From Arthrobacter sp. D5-1 (GTDB taxonomy: Bacteria; Actinomycetota; Actinomycetes; Actinomycetales; Micrococcaceae), in assembly GCF_017357425.1 (NCBI RefSeq), contig NZ_CP014571.1, positions 4,464,001 through 4,528,000 of the forward strand: 64,000 nucleotides of DNA, written 5' to 3'. Shown piece by piece: positions 18,206-27,161 of the stretch. The position numbers were made by a program, and so were the translations under genes. Each line of letters starts with the position of its first letter. The first letter of the stretch is position 1. Below the pieces are notes generated by a model. It saw only the letters and a program-made list of their open reading frames with translations, made no database searches and was not told where the DNA came from.

Positions 18206-19933
18206 CTACTTCTTGGCGCCCTTTTCCCAGCCGAGGGTGGTCCAGTCCGGAACGTTGGAGAGGCTCTGGAACAGGGACGGGCCGTAGTTGGCCAGCCCCT
18301 TGCGCACGAACTGGATCTCCGGGCCGTTCATCACGACGCCCATGGAGAAGTACTTCTCCATGTGCTTCTTCTCTACCTCCATGGCGGCCTTGTTGCGCTC
18401 GGCGTCATCCGCGATGCTCGAAAGTCGCTTGATCTCGGCATCAAGTTCAGCGTCGCCCAAGCCATTTTCGTTGGTCTCGGAGTCGTAGTACTGCTTCACA
18501 GCGTCGGTAGCGTCCGGGCCAACGGTGTACCCGGAGATGGTGACATCGAACTCGCGTGAGCCAACAACCTTGCCGAAGTCAGCGTCGCCGCGCTGGTCGA
18601 TGGAAACATCCATGCCGGCGGCCTGGAGCTGCTTCTGCAGGGTCTGGGAGGTGGCAGCGGTAGTGGGGTCGTCACCGAAGTTGGTGATCTTGAAGGCGAC
18701 CGGGACGCCATCCTTCGCCATGATGCCCTTGTCGTTGGCCGTGTAGCCAGCGTCGGTCAAGACCTTCTTGGCTGCATCTGCTCCGGTGTCCTTCACGGGG
18801 TAGTTGTCCTGGTAGTACTCGGAGAACGGCATGAGCATCATGGAACCTGAGCTCTCTTCGGACCAGTTCAGGCCGTTGAAGCGGACATCGCGGATGGCCT
18901 TGCGGTCGACGGCGGTGAAGATCGCCTTACGCACGGCAACGTCGGTGAGGGCAGGGCGCTTGGCGTTCAGGTTCAAGCCACCTGCGAACAGGCGCTGGCC
19001 ACGACGGATCTCGGAGTCGGTGGTCCCTTCGAGCTGCTTGTAGCGCCCCAGGGTGCGGCCGTTGGCTGCGTCGATTTCGCCGTTCTTGAAAGCGGCGATG
19101 GTTGCACTCGGCTCCATCTGGCGCCAGATGACCTTCTCGAGGACCGGCTTCTGGCCCCACCACTTCTCGTTCGGAACCATGGTGACCGTCTTGGCGGTGG
19201 TGTCGTAGTTTTCAACCTTGAACGGGCCGGCCATCCACTCGGGGTGCATGTTGCCCGCGAAACCGGTGTTGAAGGTCTCCGCGGAGTTATTGGCCGGGTG
19301 GATCAATCCGAAGAAGAGTGAGTCCAGCGGGTAGACAGGCTGGGTGGTGGTAACAACGACTTCCTTGTCGTTGGCGCCGGCCTCGACCGAATCAACGAAG
19401 GCGTAGTTGCCTGCCGTGACAATGTCGATGGCCTTGTCTTCACCCTTCAACATGTTCCAAGTGTTCTGGAACGTCTTGACGTCGATCGGTGTGCCATCGT
19501 TCCAGGTGGCCTTCTCGTTGACCTTGATGGTGATGGTCTGCTTGCCATCCTTGACTTCGCTCTTGACCTCTTCGCAGAAGTCCTTGTTGGGCTCTGCCTT
19601 GCCACTGAAATCCAGTTTCCAGCAGCCACCGATTCCACCGCTGCTGATGGCAGCCGGGTTGACCGGTGTCAGCAGTGCAGAAGTATCCGCGCTGTTGCCG
19701 ACATTGGAGAAACCATTGAAGTCCGGTCCAATGCTGCCCACGCCCAGGGTGACAGTGCCGCCCTGCTCAAGATCTTTTGCTTCCTTGGCGTTGACGCTGA
19801 TCAGCTTGCTGATGTCGCCGCCACTTTCTTCTGCCTTCTGCGAGGCCGGACCCGACGGCGTTCCCCCGCCGCAAGCGGTCAGCATGAGCGTTGCTACGAG
19901 CGCTACGCCGCCAATCGTCGTGTACTTCTTCAT
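18206..19933 (-). CDS. Peptide-type ABC transporter substrate-binding lipoprotein (family 5)
   Basis: 575 residues. A lipobox (LMLTACGGG) near residue 20 marks a lipoprotein. The body is a family 5 (OppA/DppA-like) solute-binding protein, with KATWNDGTPIDVKTFQNTW and DVAVRKAIFTAVDR. It would capture oligopeptides or similar ligands for the permease encoded upstream. It is the last gene of the operon, 76 bp after the ATPase gene, while in most such operons the binding protein comes first. Confidence 0.92.
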   Translation of the reverse strand: MKKYTTIGGVALVATLMLTACGGGTPSGPASQKAEESGGDISKLISVNAKEAKDLEQGGTVTLGVGSIGPDFNGFSNVGNSADTSALLTPVNPAAISSGGIGGCWKLDFSGKAEPNKDFCEEVKSEVKDGKQTITIKVNEKATWNDGTPIDVKTFQNTWNMLKGEDKAIDIVTAGNYAFVDSVEAGANDKEVVVTTTQPVYPLDSLFFGLIHPANNSAETFNTGFAGNMHPEWMAGPFKVENYDTTAKTVTMVPNEKWWGQKPVLEKVIWRQMEPSATIAAFKNGEIDAANGRTLGRYKQLEGTTDSEIRRGQRLFAGGLNLNAKRPALTDVAVRKAIFTAVDRKAIRDVRFNGLNWSEESSGSMMLMPFSEYYQDNYPVKDTGADAAKKVLTDAGYTANDKGIMAKDGVPVAFKITNFGDDPTTAATSQTLQKQLQAAGMDVSIDQRGDADFGKVVGSREFDVTISGYTVGPDATDAVKQYYDSETNENGLGDAELDAEIKRLSSIADDAERNKAAMEVEKKHMEKYFSMGVVMNGPEIQFVRKGLANYGPSLFQSLSNVPDWTTLGWEKGAKK

Positions 19934-20009
19934 GGTTTGCCCTTCGTGTTTACGACTGAAATATCTTTGCGAGTTGAGACCAGGGATGTATTCAATGCTT
20001 CATATGTCG

Positions 20010-22175
20010 TCAGGCATGCACCACCAGCATGTCGGCATCCAGCTCTCCGTCCGGGAAGAAGCAGGCGAAGTCCTGCGCGCCTTCCTTCTCAGAAGCCAAT
20101 GGCGGCTCCAGAGTAAGGCACTTCTCCTGCTTTGCGGCAGGTAGTGCGGCGAACACGGGACAACGGGTGGCGAAATTGCATCCCTTGGGAGCATCAAGCG
20201 GGCTGGGAAGGTCACCCTGCAGGATGATGCGTTCGCGGGTACGTTCCAGGTTCGGGTCGGGCACCGGGATGGCGGACAAAAGCGCCCGGGTGTAAGGGTG
20301 GCGCGGATTGTCGAAGACATCGTCTACGTCGCCGGTCTCCACGATCTTGCCCAGATACATCACGGCAACCCGGTCTGAAATGTGGCGGACCACGGAGAGG
20401 TCGTGGGCCACCATCAGGTAGCTCAGCCCCAACTCGGCCCGGAGCTTGTCCAACAGGTTGATAACTCCGGCTTGGACGGAGACGTCCAAGGCAGAAACCG
20501 GCTCGTCCAGGACCACGAGCTTGGGATTGACCGCCAGAGCCCGGGCTATGCCGATACGCTGGCGCTGGCCGCCGGAGAACTGGTTGGGGAAGCGGTTCAC
20601 GTGGTCAGGCTGCAGGCCCACCAGCTTCATGAGTTCCATGATGCGTTTCTTGATGGCGGCCTTGGGCATCCCGAGGTTTTCCAAGGGCTCAGCCAGGACT
20701 TCATACACGGTGAAGCGTGGATCCAGGGCGCCGGTGGGGTCCTGGAAAACCATCTGCATTTGCTTGCGCATGGCCATCTTGGTCTTGTGGTCGGTAGCCA
20801 CTTTGTTGCTGACGCCCCCGATGATGACTTCGCCCATCTGATCCGGGTGGAATTCCATGATCTCCAGGAGCGTGGTGGTCTTACCGCAACCGGACTCGCC
20901 CACGATGGAGACGCACTCGCCCTCGCGGATGTCGAAGCTCAGCCCGTCCACGGCCTTGACCGTGCCGATCCGCCGCTTGATCAGGGCACCCTTGAGCAGC
21001 GGGAAGTGCTTTTTTACATCCTTGAGTTCCAGGACCTTGTCGCGCTCGACGCGGGCAACGCCGTCGAACTTTGACACCGGCTTGGGCGGCGCGTGGAAAA
21101 TCTTGTGGGCGTCAGCGTCGCCGCTGAGCTGGTCTGCCTTAATGCAGGCTGCCTTGTGACCCAAAGTCTGACCTTCAACTCCGGGCACCGGGAACAGTTC
21201 CGGTTCGCCCTGAAGGCAGGCATCGCTCACCATCGGGCACCGAGCGGCGAAGGAGCATCCAGTGACGGGCAACGCCAGGTTGGGCGGGGTCCCTTCGATG
21301 GGCACCAGCGACTGCTTGCCCGAGGTATCCACACGCGGCACGGCCCCGAGCAGGCCCAAGGTATATGGCATCCGGGGGTTGTAGTAGATGTCCTCCACAG
21401 TGCCGGTCTCCACCGGCTTGCCCGCGTACATCACCATGATGTCGTCGGCCATGCCCGCTACGACACCGAGGTCATGGGTGATCATGACGACGGCGGCGCC
21501 GGTCTCCTCCTGCGCCGTGTGCAGGACTTCCAGCACCTGCGCCTGGATGGTGACGTCCAACGCCGTCGTGGGTTCATCAGCGATGAGCACCCGAGGATCG
21601 TTGGCAATCGCGATGGCGATCATGACGCGCTGGCGCATGCCACCGGAAAACTCATGTGGGAAGGCCTTCAGCCTGTCCTTAGGGCTCGGGATGCCCACCA
21701 TGCGTAGAAGGTCGACGGCGCGGGCTTCTTTGGCCTGCTTGCTCATGGTGGGATTGTGGACCGTCAGCGCCTCAATGATCTGGTTGCCCACCGTGTAGAC
21801 GGGCGTCAGCGAGGACAGCGGATCCTGGAACACCATGGCAATGTCACTGCCGCGGTGCTTGCACATGGCTTTGTCAGACAGGCCAAGGAGCTCCTTGCCC
21901 TTGAAGCGCACGGAGCCGGTGATGTCCGCGGTTTCGGGGAGCAGTCCCATGACGGCCATGGACGTCACGGACTTGCCGGAGCCGGACTCACCCACGATGC
22001 CCAGGGTCTTGCCGGGCATGAGGTCGAAATCCACTCCGCGGACAGCATGGACCACGCCGTTTTCGGAGTTAAAGCGAACGTTGAGGTCGCGAACGCTGAG
22101 GACGGCGTCGCCGGGAGCGTAAAGTCCAGCGTCACGGAGGCGTTCGGCCGGCGTGTGGGAGATGTTGGTGCTCAT
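20010..22175 (-). CDS. Dual-ATPase subunit of the peptide ABC transporter (DppD-DppF fusion)
   Basis: 721 residues holding two complete ATP-binding domains in one chain. Domain 1 has Walker A GESGSGKS, signature SGGMRQR and Walker B VLIADEPT. Domain 2 has GESGCGKT, SGGQRQR and VVLDEPV. Each is followed by the oligopeptide/dipeptide C-terminal domain with Cys-containing motifs (CSFAARCPM, CNFATRCPV) typical of Opp/Dpp ATPases. The ATG at 22175 overlaps the permease stop (ATGA); sequence upstream of it in this frame is out-of-frame permease. Confidence 0.93.
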   Translation of the reverse strand: MSTNISHTPAERLRDAGLYAPGDAVLSVRDLNVRFNSENGVVHAVRGVDFDLMPGKTLGIVGESGSGKSVTSMAVMGLLPETADITGSVRFKGKELLGLSDKAMCKHRGSDIAMVFQDPLSSLTPVYTVGNQIIEALTVHNPTMSKQAKEARAVDLLRMVGIPSPKDRLKAFPHEFSGGMRQRVMIAIAIANDPRVLIADEPTTALDVTIQAQVLEVLHTAQEETGAAVVMITHDLGVVAGMADDIMVMYAGKPVETGTVEDIYYNPRMPYTLGLLGAVPRVDTSGKQSLVPIEGTPPNLALPVTGCSFAARCPMVSDACLQGEPELFPVPGVEGQTLGHKAACIKADQLSGDADAHKIFHAPPKPVSKFDGVARVERDKVLELKDVKKHFPLLKGALIKRRIGTVKAVDGLSFDIREGECVSIVGESGCGKTTTLLEIMEFHPDQMGEVIIGGVSNKVATDHKTKMAMRKQMQMVFQDPTGALDPRFTVYEVLAEPLENLGMPKAAIKKRIMELMKLVGLQPDHVNRFPNQFSGGQRQRIGIARALAVNPKLVVLDEPVSALDVSVQAGVINLLDKLRAELGLSYLMVAHDLSVVRHISDRVAVMYLGKIVETGDVDDVFDNPRHPYTRALLSAIPVPDPNLERTRERIILQGDLPSPLDAPKGCNFATRCPVFAALPAAKQEKCLTLEPPLASEKEGAQDFACFFPDGELDADMLVVHA

Positions 22176-23134
22176 TTGTTGACCTTCTTTGCGGTCTTGG
22201 TCTTCGCCCGGCCGATGGAGCTGGAGCTGGGGTCGAAGGCGTCGCGGAGGCCGTCGTTCATCATGGCCAACGATCCGGTCAGCAGGAACATGACAGTCAG
22301 CGGCACCCAGAACATCCACGGGAAGGAGGACACTTGGCCCGTGGCCTGGCCAATCAGGACACCCAGGCTGACGTCTGGAAGTTTGATGCCGATGCCGATG
22401 AAGGAGAACGCAACTTCGGCCAGGATTGCGCCGGTGATGCCGCGGGTGAAATCGAGCACCAGCAATGAGCCAATGTTCGGAACCAGGTGGCGCCACACGA
22501 TGCGGCGGGACGGGACGCCCATGTACTTGGCGGCTTTGACGTAATCGCGCTGCATGAGCGACAACGACAGCGAACGCACCAGGCGGGCAGTTCCCATCCA
22601 GCTGAAGAACAGCAGGACGACGACGAGCAGGAGCCAGCTGGGGAGGTCCTTCAGACCACCGCTGCCGCTGGTTGCAACGGCCACCACCAGGATGGCGGGC
22701 ATCATGATGAGTGCTTCGAGGATGAACAGCATGGTGGCGTCCACCTTGCCGCCGAAGAAGGCCATGGTGCAGCCATACACCGCGGAAATCAGCACGGAAA
22801 TGCCGCCCACGATCAAGCCGATGAGGATGGAAGTCCGTGTGCCGTCCACAATGAGCGCCATGAGGTCGATGCCGGCCTGCGTGGTGCCCAGCAGGTGGTC
22901 CGGCGAGGGCGGCATACCAATGTTCAACGGATCAAGCGTGTCTTTGTCCCACGACGTCAGGAACCCGCCGAAAATCGAGAAGAGGAACAACGCGAGGAAG
23001 ATGAACAACCCGGCGACGGCGGTACGGTTCCGCATGAAGCGACGGAAGATGATGCGGGACTTGCCGATGACGACGTCCTGGTCGCCGACCCGGGATTCGT
23101 CGATTTCCGCAATGGGATCGATGATGTTGGTCAT
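22172..23134 (-). CDS. Peptide ABC transporter permease, DppC type
   Basis: 320 residues starting MTNIIDPIAEID. An N-terminal OppC-type region (FRRFMRNRTAVAGLFIF) is followed by about five further membrane helices. The inner-membrane signature loop is KYMGVPSRRIVWRHLVPN, the equivalent of the EAA motif. The gene shares one base with the upstream permease (TAATG) and four with the ATPase, so the operon is tightly coupled. Confidence 0.92.
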   Translation of the reverse strand: MTNIIDPIAEIDESRVGDQDVVIGKSRIIFRRFMRNRTAVAGLFIFLALFLFSIFGGFLTSWDKDTLDPLNIGMPPSPDHLLGTTQAGIDLMALIVDGTRTSILIGLIVGGISVLISAVYGCTMAFFGGKVDATMLFILEALIMMPAILVVAVATSGSGGLKDLPSWLLLVVVLLFFSWMGTARLVRSLSLSLMQRDYVKAAKYMGVPSRRIVWRHLVPNIGSLLVLDFTRGITGAILAEVAFSFIGIGIKLPDVSLGVLIGQATGQVSSFPWMFWVPLTVMFLLTGSLAMMNDGLRDAFDPSSSSIGRAKTKTAKKVNK

Positions 23135-24117
23135 TACTGGACCCTCACTCGTGGATCGACCAGCGTGGTGGCGAAGTCGGCAAGGATGGCCCCGATCGCG
23201 AAGATCACGGAGCCGTAGGCCAGCGTGGCGGTGGCGACGTTGACATCCTGCAGGCTGATCGCCTGGATGCTCCAGAGGCCGATGCCCGGCCACGCGAAGA
23301 TGGCCTCGGCGAAGAAGCCGCCGGTGAAGATCGCCGGGATGGTGAACGCGATGCTCTGGGCGACCGGGATGAAGGAGACGCGCAGGGCGTGCTTTCGGAT
23401 GGCCTGGTTGCGGGTGAGCCCCTTGGCCCGTGCTGTGCGGACAAAGTCGGCATTGACGTTGTCCAGGAGGTACTGCCGCTGGGCGATCTGGTAACCGGCC
23501 CAACCAAAGATGGTCATCGCGAAGGTGGGCACGGCGTAGTGGGCAACCAAGTCCACGAAAGCCGGCCAGCCAGGGTCGATTCCCGGCGTCGAAATTCCCG
23601 TCACGAAGAAGATGCGCTCCCCAACGGCCTCGTTGATGCTGATGGCGCCGAGCTGCACCAGGAAGTAGGCGATGGGCGCTGGGAGGATGTGGACCAGGTA
23701 GCTGTAGGACGTGATGACACGGTCTTGGAACTTGTACTGGCGTGCGGCGGAATAGACACCGAGTGCGACGCCGATGACCAGGGTCAGGATGATGGAGGCG
23801 ATGAACAGCCGGGTGGAGACCATCACGCGGTCCGCGAACTCGGCGTTGACGAATGCGCCGTTGGGGCTGCGTCCCCAGTCCCAGCGGGTGACGATGCCGC
23901 CAAGCCACTGAATGTACCGTTCCCAGGGGTTTAACTCCGGGTCAAGTCCCAGTCCACGGAATGACGCTGCTACCTGTTCCGGGGTTGGCCGCGGAATTTT
24001 CTCTTGCTCCAGAACCGCCGGCTTGAGGGAGGAGACTGCCAGGAAATACCCGGCGCTGGTGGTCAGGAAGATCATGATCAGGTAGATGCCCGACCGCTTC
24101 ATCAGATATTTCAGCAT
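23134..24117 (-). CDS. Peptide ABC transporter permease, DppB type
   Basis: 327 residues beginning MLKYLMKRSGIYLIMIFLTT, the N-terminal helix typical of DppB/OppB. Six membrane helices are predicted, with the EAA-like loop ARAKGLTRNQAIRKHALR near residue 237. It is the first gene of the operon permease-permease-ATPase-binding protein. Peptide specificity is not evident. Confidence 0.92.
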   Translation of the reverse strand: MLKYLMKRSGIYLIMIFLTTSAGYFLAVSSLKPAVLEQEKIPRPTPEQVAASFRGLGLDPELNPWERYIQWLGGIVTRWDWGRSPNGAFVNAEFADRVMVSTRLFIASIILTLVIGVALGVYSAARQYKFQDRVITSYSYLVHILPAPIAYFLVQLGAISINEAVGERIFFVTGISTPGIDPGWPAFVDLVAHYAVPTFAMTIFGWAGYQIAQRQYLLDNVNADFVRTARAKGLTRNQAIRKHALRVSFIPVAQSIAFTIPAIFTGGFFAEAIFAWPGIGLWSIQAISLQDVNVATATLAYGSVIFAIGAILADFATTLVDPRVRVQ

Positions 24118-24500
24118 GTCGGGCGGCTGCCCCGAATCGTGGCAAAACTCAATGCTCGTCCTTCCGCGGTTCCCGGCTGTGGCCGGCGTCAGCTACGAAT
24201 TGATGCAGCGGGTTCTTGGGTCCCCCACACCCCTTCAGTGATCACCAGCCCTGTATGGCATGCGTCACATTCAAGAGGAAACTACCACAATAACTGCTTC
24301 ACGTTTTGCTTCCTCGCGTCCAGTTTCCCGCCTGCAGCCAGATTGTTATGTGCAGACTGCGTCACGTTACCGACGCCAATGGCACTTATGCGCCTGAAGT
24401 AGCGGCAATGGGGGCGCTAACAGAGCGGGGCGGCGGGTTGCGCGGCCGGCAGTGGCGGAGCGCGGCCGGCAGTGGCGGAGCGCGGCCCACCCGCGGGCAG
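24118..24500 (-). other. Long leader/promoter region of the peptide ABC operon
   Basis: 383 bp with no gene. On the minus strand, 24160-24250 is rich in short self-complementary pieces (for example GGGGGACCC and GCCGGCCACAGCCGG), so the transcript may have a structured leader. I could not match it to a known RNA family. The far end has the 20-bp tandem repeat listed separately. Confidence 0.4.
24441..24487. repeat. 20-bp tandem repeat, 2.35 copies
   Basis: CGCGGCCGGCAGTGGCGGAG occurs exactly at 24441-24460 and 24461-24480, then its first seven bases again. It lies between the ABC operon leader and the 3' end of the TetR gene. Confidence 0.9.
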
Positions 24501-25106
24501 TCAGGTGGCGGGCAGCAGCCGCGTGATCAGTTCGCGCCAGGAGTCCGTGAGGCGCGTGGGTGAAATGCCGCGCACTCGGACGTCATCGACAATGCGCTCA
24601 GGGTCCAGGGCATAGGTCAGGGACATGGCCATCACCCAGGGATCAGCAATCCCGGCCTCGCGGAGCAAGATCTCCATGTGGCGGTGGGAGAGCTTGGTTG
24701 CGGGGACATCGAACCTGTTGCGGGTGGCAGCACCCGCCGCCTTCAGGAGTTCGCCGTTTTCCAGGACGAAGAAGATCCGCCCTTCGCCGAACGCAATCAG
24801 TCGTTCCTTTGCGGCGGCGCCTGGACCCAGCGGCGGTGGCCCGAACATGAAGCCGTGTTGAAACTCGGATTCAGAATCGCTCAACAGAGTCATCATGAGC
24901 CCCGCCCTGCTGCCGAACCGGCGGAAGACAGTGCCCTTGCCTACATGGGCCTTACAGGCGAGCGCGTCCATAGTGAGTGCTTCCGCGCCGAACTCAGCCA
25001 CCAGGTCCCGGGCAGCGTTGAGAAGGCGCTCACGATTTCGGGCGGCATCGCTGCGCTCGTGGGGCGCGCCCAGGGGCACGTCCGGCCGAAGAGGGATGGA
25101 GCTCAC
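24501..25106 (-). CDS. TetR-family regulator paired with a flavin reductase
   Basis: 201 residues from a GTG at 25106. The helix-turn-helix is at about residues 22-68 (ALACKAHVGKGTVFRRFGSR). There is almost no ribosome binding site, so translation may be leaderless. It is divergent from the NADPH-dependent FMN reductase with a short palindrome between; this TetR/reductase arrangement is common in actinobacteria and usually means local repression of the reductase. The ligand is unknown. Confidence 0.85.
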   Translation of the reverse strand: MSSIPLRPDVPLGAPHERSDAARNRERLLNAARDLVAEFGAEALTMDALACKAHVGKGTVFRRFGSRAGLMMTLLSDSESEFQHGFMFGPPPLGPGAAAKERLIAFGEGRIFFVLENGELLKAAGAATRNRFDVPATKLSHRHMEILLREAGIADPWVMAMSLTYALDPERIVDDVRVRGISPTRLTDSWRELITRLLPAT

Positions 25107-25136
25107 AGAAATATTCTAGACCCCGGGAATAGAAAG

Positions 25137-25150
25137 CGGACCATAGTCCG
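25137..25150. promoter_or_regulatory. TetR operator candidate CGGAC-CATA-GTCCG
   Basis: A perfect 5-4-5 inverted repeat in the 125-bp divergent spacer, next to TTTAGTAT, a plausible -10 of the reductase promoter. Confidence 0.6.
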
Positions 25151-25231
25151 TTTAGTATCGATGAAGGCTCCAAAGCCCAGATACCGCAGGTCGGGTTCCG
25201 CAAGGTACCCGGCCAGACACAAGGAGACACC

Positions 25232-25798
25232 ATGTCCAAGAGCACCGTTCTTACCCTCGTCGGCAGCCTCCGCGCCGATTCCCACAACAAGAAGCTCGCC
25301 GAAGCCATCCAGCTGAACGCGCCTGAGAATGTTGATGTGCAGATCCACGGCTCGCTGGGCAACATCCCGTTCTACAACGAGGACATCGACGTCGAAGGTC
25401 AGGTCCCCGCCGAAGCCGCCGCACTCCGCGCCGCAGCAGCCGACGCCGACACCATCCTGCTGGTCACCCCCGAGCACAACGGCACCATGCCCGCCTCGCT
25501 GAAGAACGCCATTGACTGGCTGTCCCGCCCGTTCGGCGCCGGCGCCCTCTCCGGCAAGCCGACCGCCGTCGTCGGAACCGCTTTTGGCCAGTTCGGTGGC
25601 GTGTGGGCCCAGGACGAGGCCCGCAAAGCAGCCGGCATCGCAGGTGCCAAGGTCCTGGAAGACGTCAAGCTGGCCGTCCCGGGTTCGATGATCCGCTTCG
25701 CCGAACTGCACCCGAAGGACGACGCCGAGGTCGTAGAGCAGATCAAGGGCATCTTCGAGCCGCTGACCGCCGCCCAGGACGAAGAAGCAGCAGCCTAG
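25232..25798 (+). CDS. NADPH-dependent FMN reductase
   Basis: 188 residues of the flavodoxin-like NAD(P)H-dependent FMN reductase family: LVGSLRADSHNKKLAEA binds the flavin phosphate near the N-terminus, and TPEHNGTMPASLKNAIDWLS is the central family motif. It probably supplies reduced flavin or reduces quinones or azo compounds in the cytoplasm. A clean AAGGAGACACC precedes the ATG. Control by the divergent TetR is likely. Confidence 0.92.
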   Translation: MSKSTVLTLVGSLRADSHNKKLAEAIQLNAPENVDVQIHGSLGNIPFYNEDIDVEGQVPAEAAALRAAAADADTILLVTPEHNGTMPASLKNAIDWLSRPFGAGALSGKPTAVVGTAFGQFGGVWAQDEARKAAGIAGAKVLEDVKLAVPGSMIRFAELHPKDDAEVVEQIKGIFEPLTAAQDEEAAA

Positions 25799-25813
25799 TC
25801 TTTCGCCTTCAAT

Positions 25814-25845
25814 GCCCCCGTTCCGCTTTTGTGCGGGGCGGGGGC
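25814..25845 (+). terminator. Terminator of the flavin reductase gene
   Basis: GCCCCCG (25814-25820) pairs with CGGGGGC (25839-25845), with an inner CCGC/GCGG and a TTTT-containing loop. Confidence 0.7.
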
Positions 25846-25988
25846 GTTCGCGTTCCTGCCGACTGTCGGCCTGCCGGACAGCCCCAGCGTGACCAACTCT
25901 TGTCCGAACCGTCACCGTAGCGGCATGTTGTGTTCCGTCCACCCGGCCTAACGTTGGAGATACAGGTGGACAGGAGCGCGGGGCTGTC

Positions 25989-26813
25989 ATGTATGCCGGA
26001 CGGGGACTAAAAAGTACGACGGCGATCACGGCTGCCTGCCTCTTCTTCAGCCTGGGAGTGGCTGGCTGCACCACTGTCCCCGCAGATCCTGCTGTCCCCG
26101 AAGGCGCAGCCCCTTTGCCGACCGTCTCCGTGACGCCGACGGCACCCTCACAGAGTGCAACGCCTTCTGCGTCGCGCCCTGTTGCCTCGGCTTCTGCCCC
26201 CGCAGTCCCCGGCACGCCGTCCGTTTCCGTATCCGCCGCGCCGCCCTCGCCGGCAACACCAACACCGCCGGCACCTTCATCCGCTCCCCCGGGCACCCCG
26301 GACGTTTCCGCAGCCGCACCTACCCAGCCCCGTGCCGCCGTCGAGCCTTCACCCGAACCGGGCACCAGCGCTCCGGAGCCTGCAGAAACCGGCACGGTAA
26401 AGACCGTGGATGCCTCCGGTCCGGCGGTGTACTACGTGGCAATCGACGACGGCGGCGCCCGTGGCGTGCGGTTCGGCTGCAACGACAGCCTTGTTCCCGT
26501 CCGCGGCATGGCCGTTCCCGGGGATCCGCTGACCGTGGCGCTGGGCCGGCTGCTGGAGGCAGGAATGCCGGTGGACAGCGATGCAGCCCTCTACGATGCC
26601 CTGGCCGGTTCCTCCCTGCGCTACCTGTCCGGCTACATGAGCGGGGCCACCGTGGTGGTGAACCTCAGCGGGTCACTGCGGCCCGGGGGTGTATGCGACA
26701 TTCCACGCATCCAGGCGCAACTGACGCAGACCATCGTGGCGGCCAGCGGTGCGTCGCGGGCCGAGATCTATGTGAACGGCAGGACGTTGACGGAGGCCCT
26801 CAGCGTACGGTGA
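25989..26813 (+). CDS. GerMN-domain lipoprotein
   Basis: 274 residues. A signal peptide with lipobox GVAGC places the lipid-bearing cysteine at residue 27. Residues 30-140 are a Pro/Ala/Ser-rich spacer. The C-terminal 130 residues are a GerMN (sporulation/germination-type) fold: VYYVAIDD, then VALGRLLEAG, SGYMSGATVVVNLSG, and IVAASGASRAEIYVNGR. Such domains occur on extracytoplasmic proteins in actinobacteria (as in LpqB); the function here is unknown. Confidence 0.82.
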   Translation: MYAGRGLKSTTAITAACLFFSLGVAGCTTVPADPAVPEGAAPLPTVSVTPTAPSQSATPSASRPVASASAPAVPGTPSVSVSAAPPSPATPTPPAPSSAPPGTPDVSAAAPTQPRAAVEPSPEPGTSAPEPAETGTVKTVDASGPAVYYVAIDDGGARGVRFGCNDSLVPVRGMAVPGDPLTVALGRLLEAGMPVDSDAALYDALAGSSLRYLSGYMSGATVVVNLSGSLRPGGVCDIPRIQAQLTQTIVAASGASRAEIYVNGRTLTEALSVR

Positions 26814-26869
26814 GCAGCGGTACGAGGAGCAGAGTCTTTGGAGAGCAACTCTTTGGGGGAAAACGCTTG

Positions 26870-27137
26870 ATGACATGTCCTGACGAACAGGTCTGGCCCG
26901 CTGCTGCGACGGGCTACCGCCGCTCGGAGATCACTGCGGTGATATCTCCGAGCACGGGAGCCATCGGTGTTTGGGAACGCGCCACGGAGCAGGTGCTGCG
27001 GTGGGGAGTGAAGACCGCAAGTCGATTCACCGAATCCCGTGTCTCGTGGTGATCGGGTGCTGGTTACCGCACATACCTTCAGTTTCAGGGTGCTGGAACC
27101 CGTGGAAGTGGTCGCGGCGGTAAAGGAGCCGGACCGG
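26870..27137 (+). pseudogene. Frameshifted, truncated DUF1990-family remnant
   Basis: The first frame (26870-27052) reads WPAAATGYRRSEITAVI, then VLRWGVKTASRF, and stops. The +1 frame from 27039 continues the same kind of protein with GDRVLVTAHTF and VEPVEVV-like LEPVEVVAAVKEPDR, then degenerates. Together these match the order of the DUF1990 fold, but the N-terminal lead and the C-terminal third (the GHPxxGEE part) are gone. I infer one frameshift plus a 3' truncation against the convergent membrane gene. A hairpin at 26922-26953 lies inside the coding remnant. Confidence 0.6.
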
Positions 27138-27161
27138 TCCTCGAAGAATCGGCCACCTTCA

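Noticed and set aside
22176..22496. N-terminal extension of the dual ATPase frame
   Set aside because: This stretch is out-of-frame permease coding sequence; the ATG at 22175 with ATGA overlap is the natural start.
24160..24250. Second c-di-AMP riboswitch upstream of the ABC operon
   Set aside because: Only the GGGGGACCC piece is shared; the GGGGTGAA and GACAGCTAACC blocks are missing.
26922..26953. Hairpin GCTCGGAGATCAC/GTGATATCTCCGAGC as a terminator of the GerMN gene
   Set aside because: It falls inside the DUF1990 remnant's coding frame, over 100 bp after the stop, so it is more likely chance palindromy in old coding sequence.
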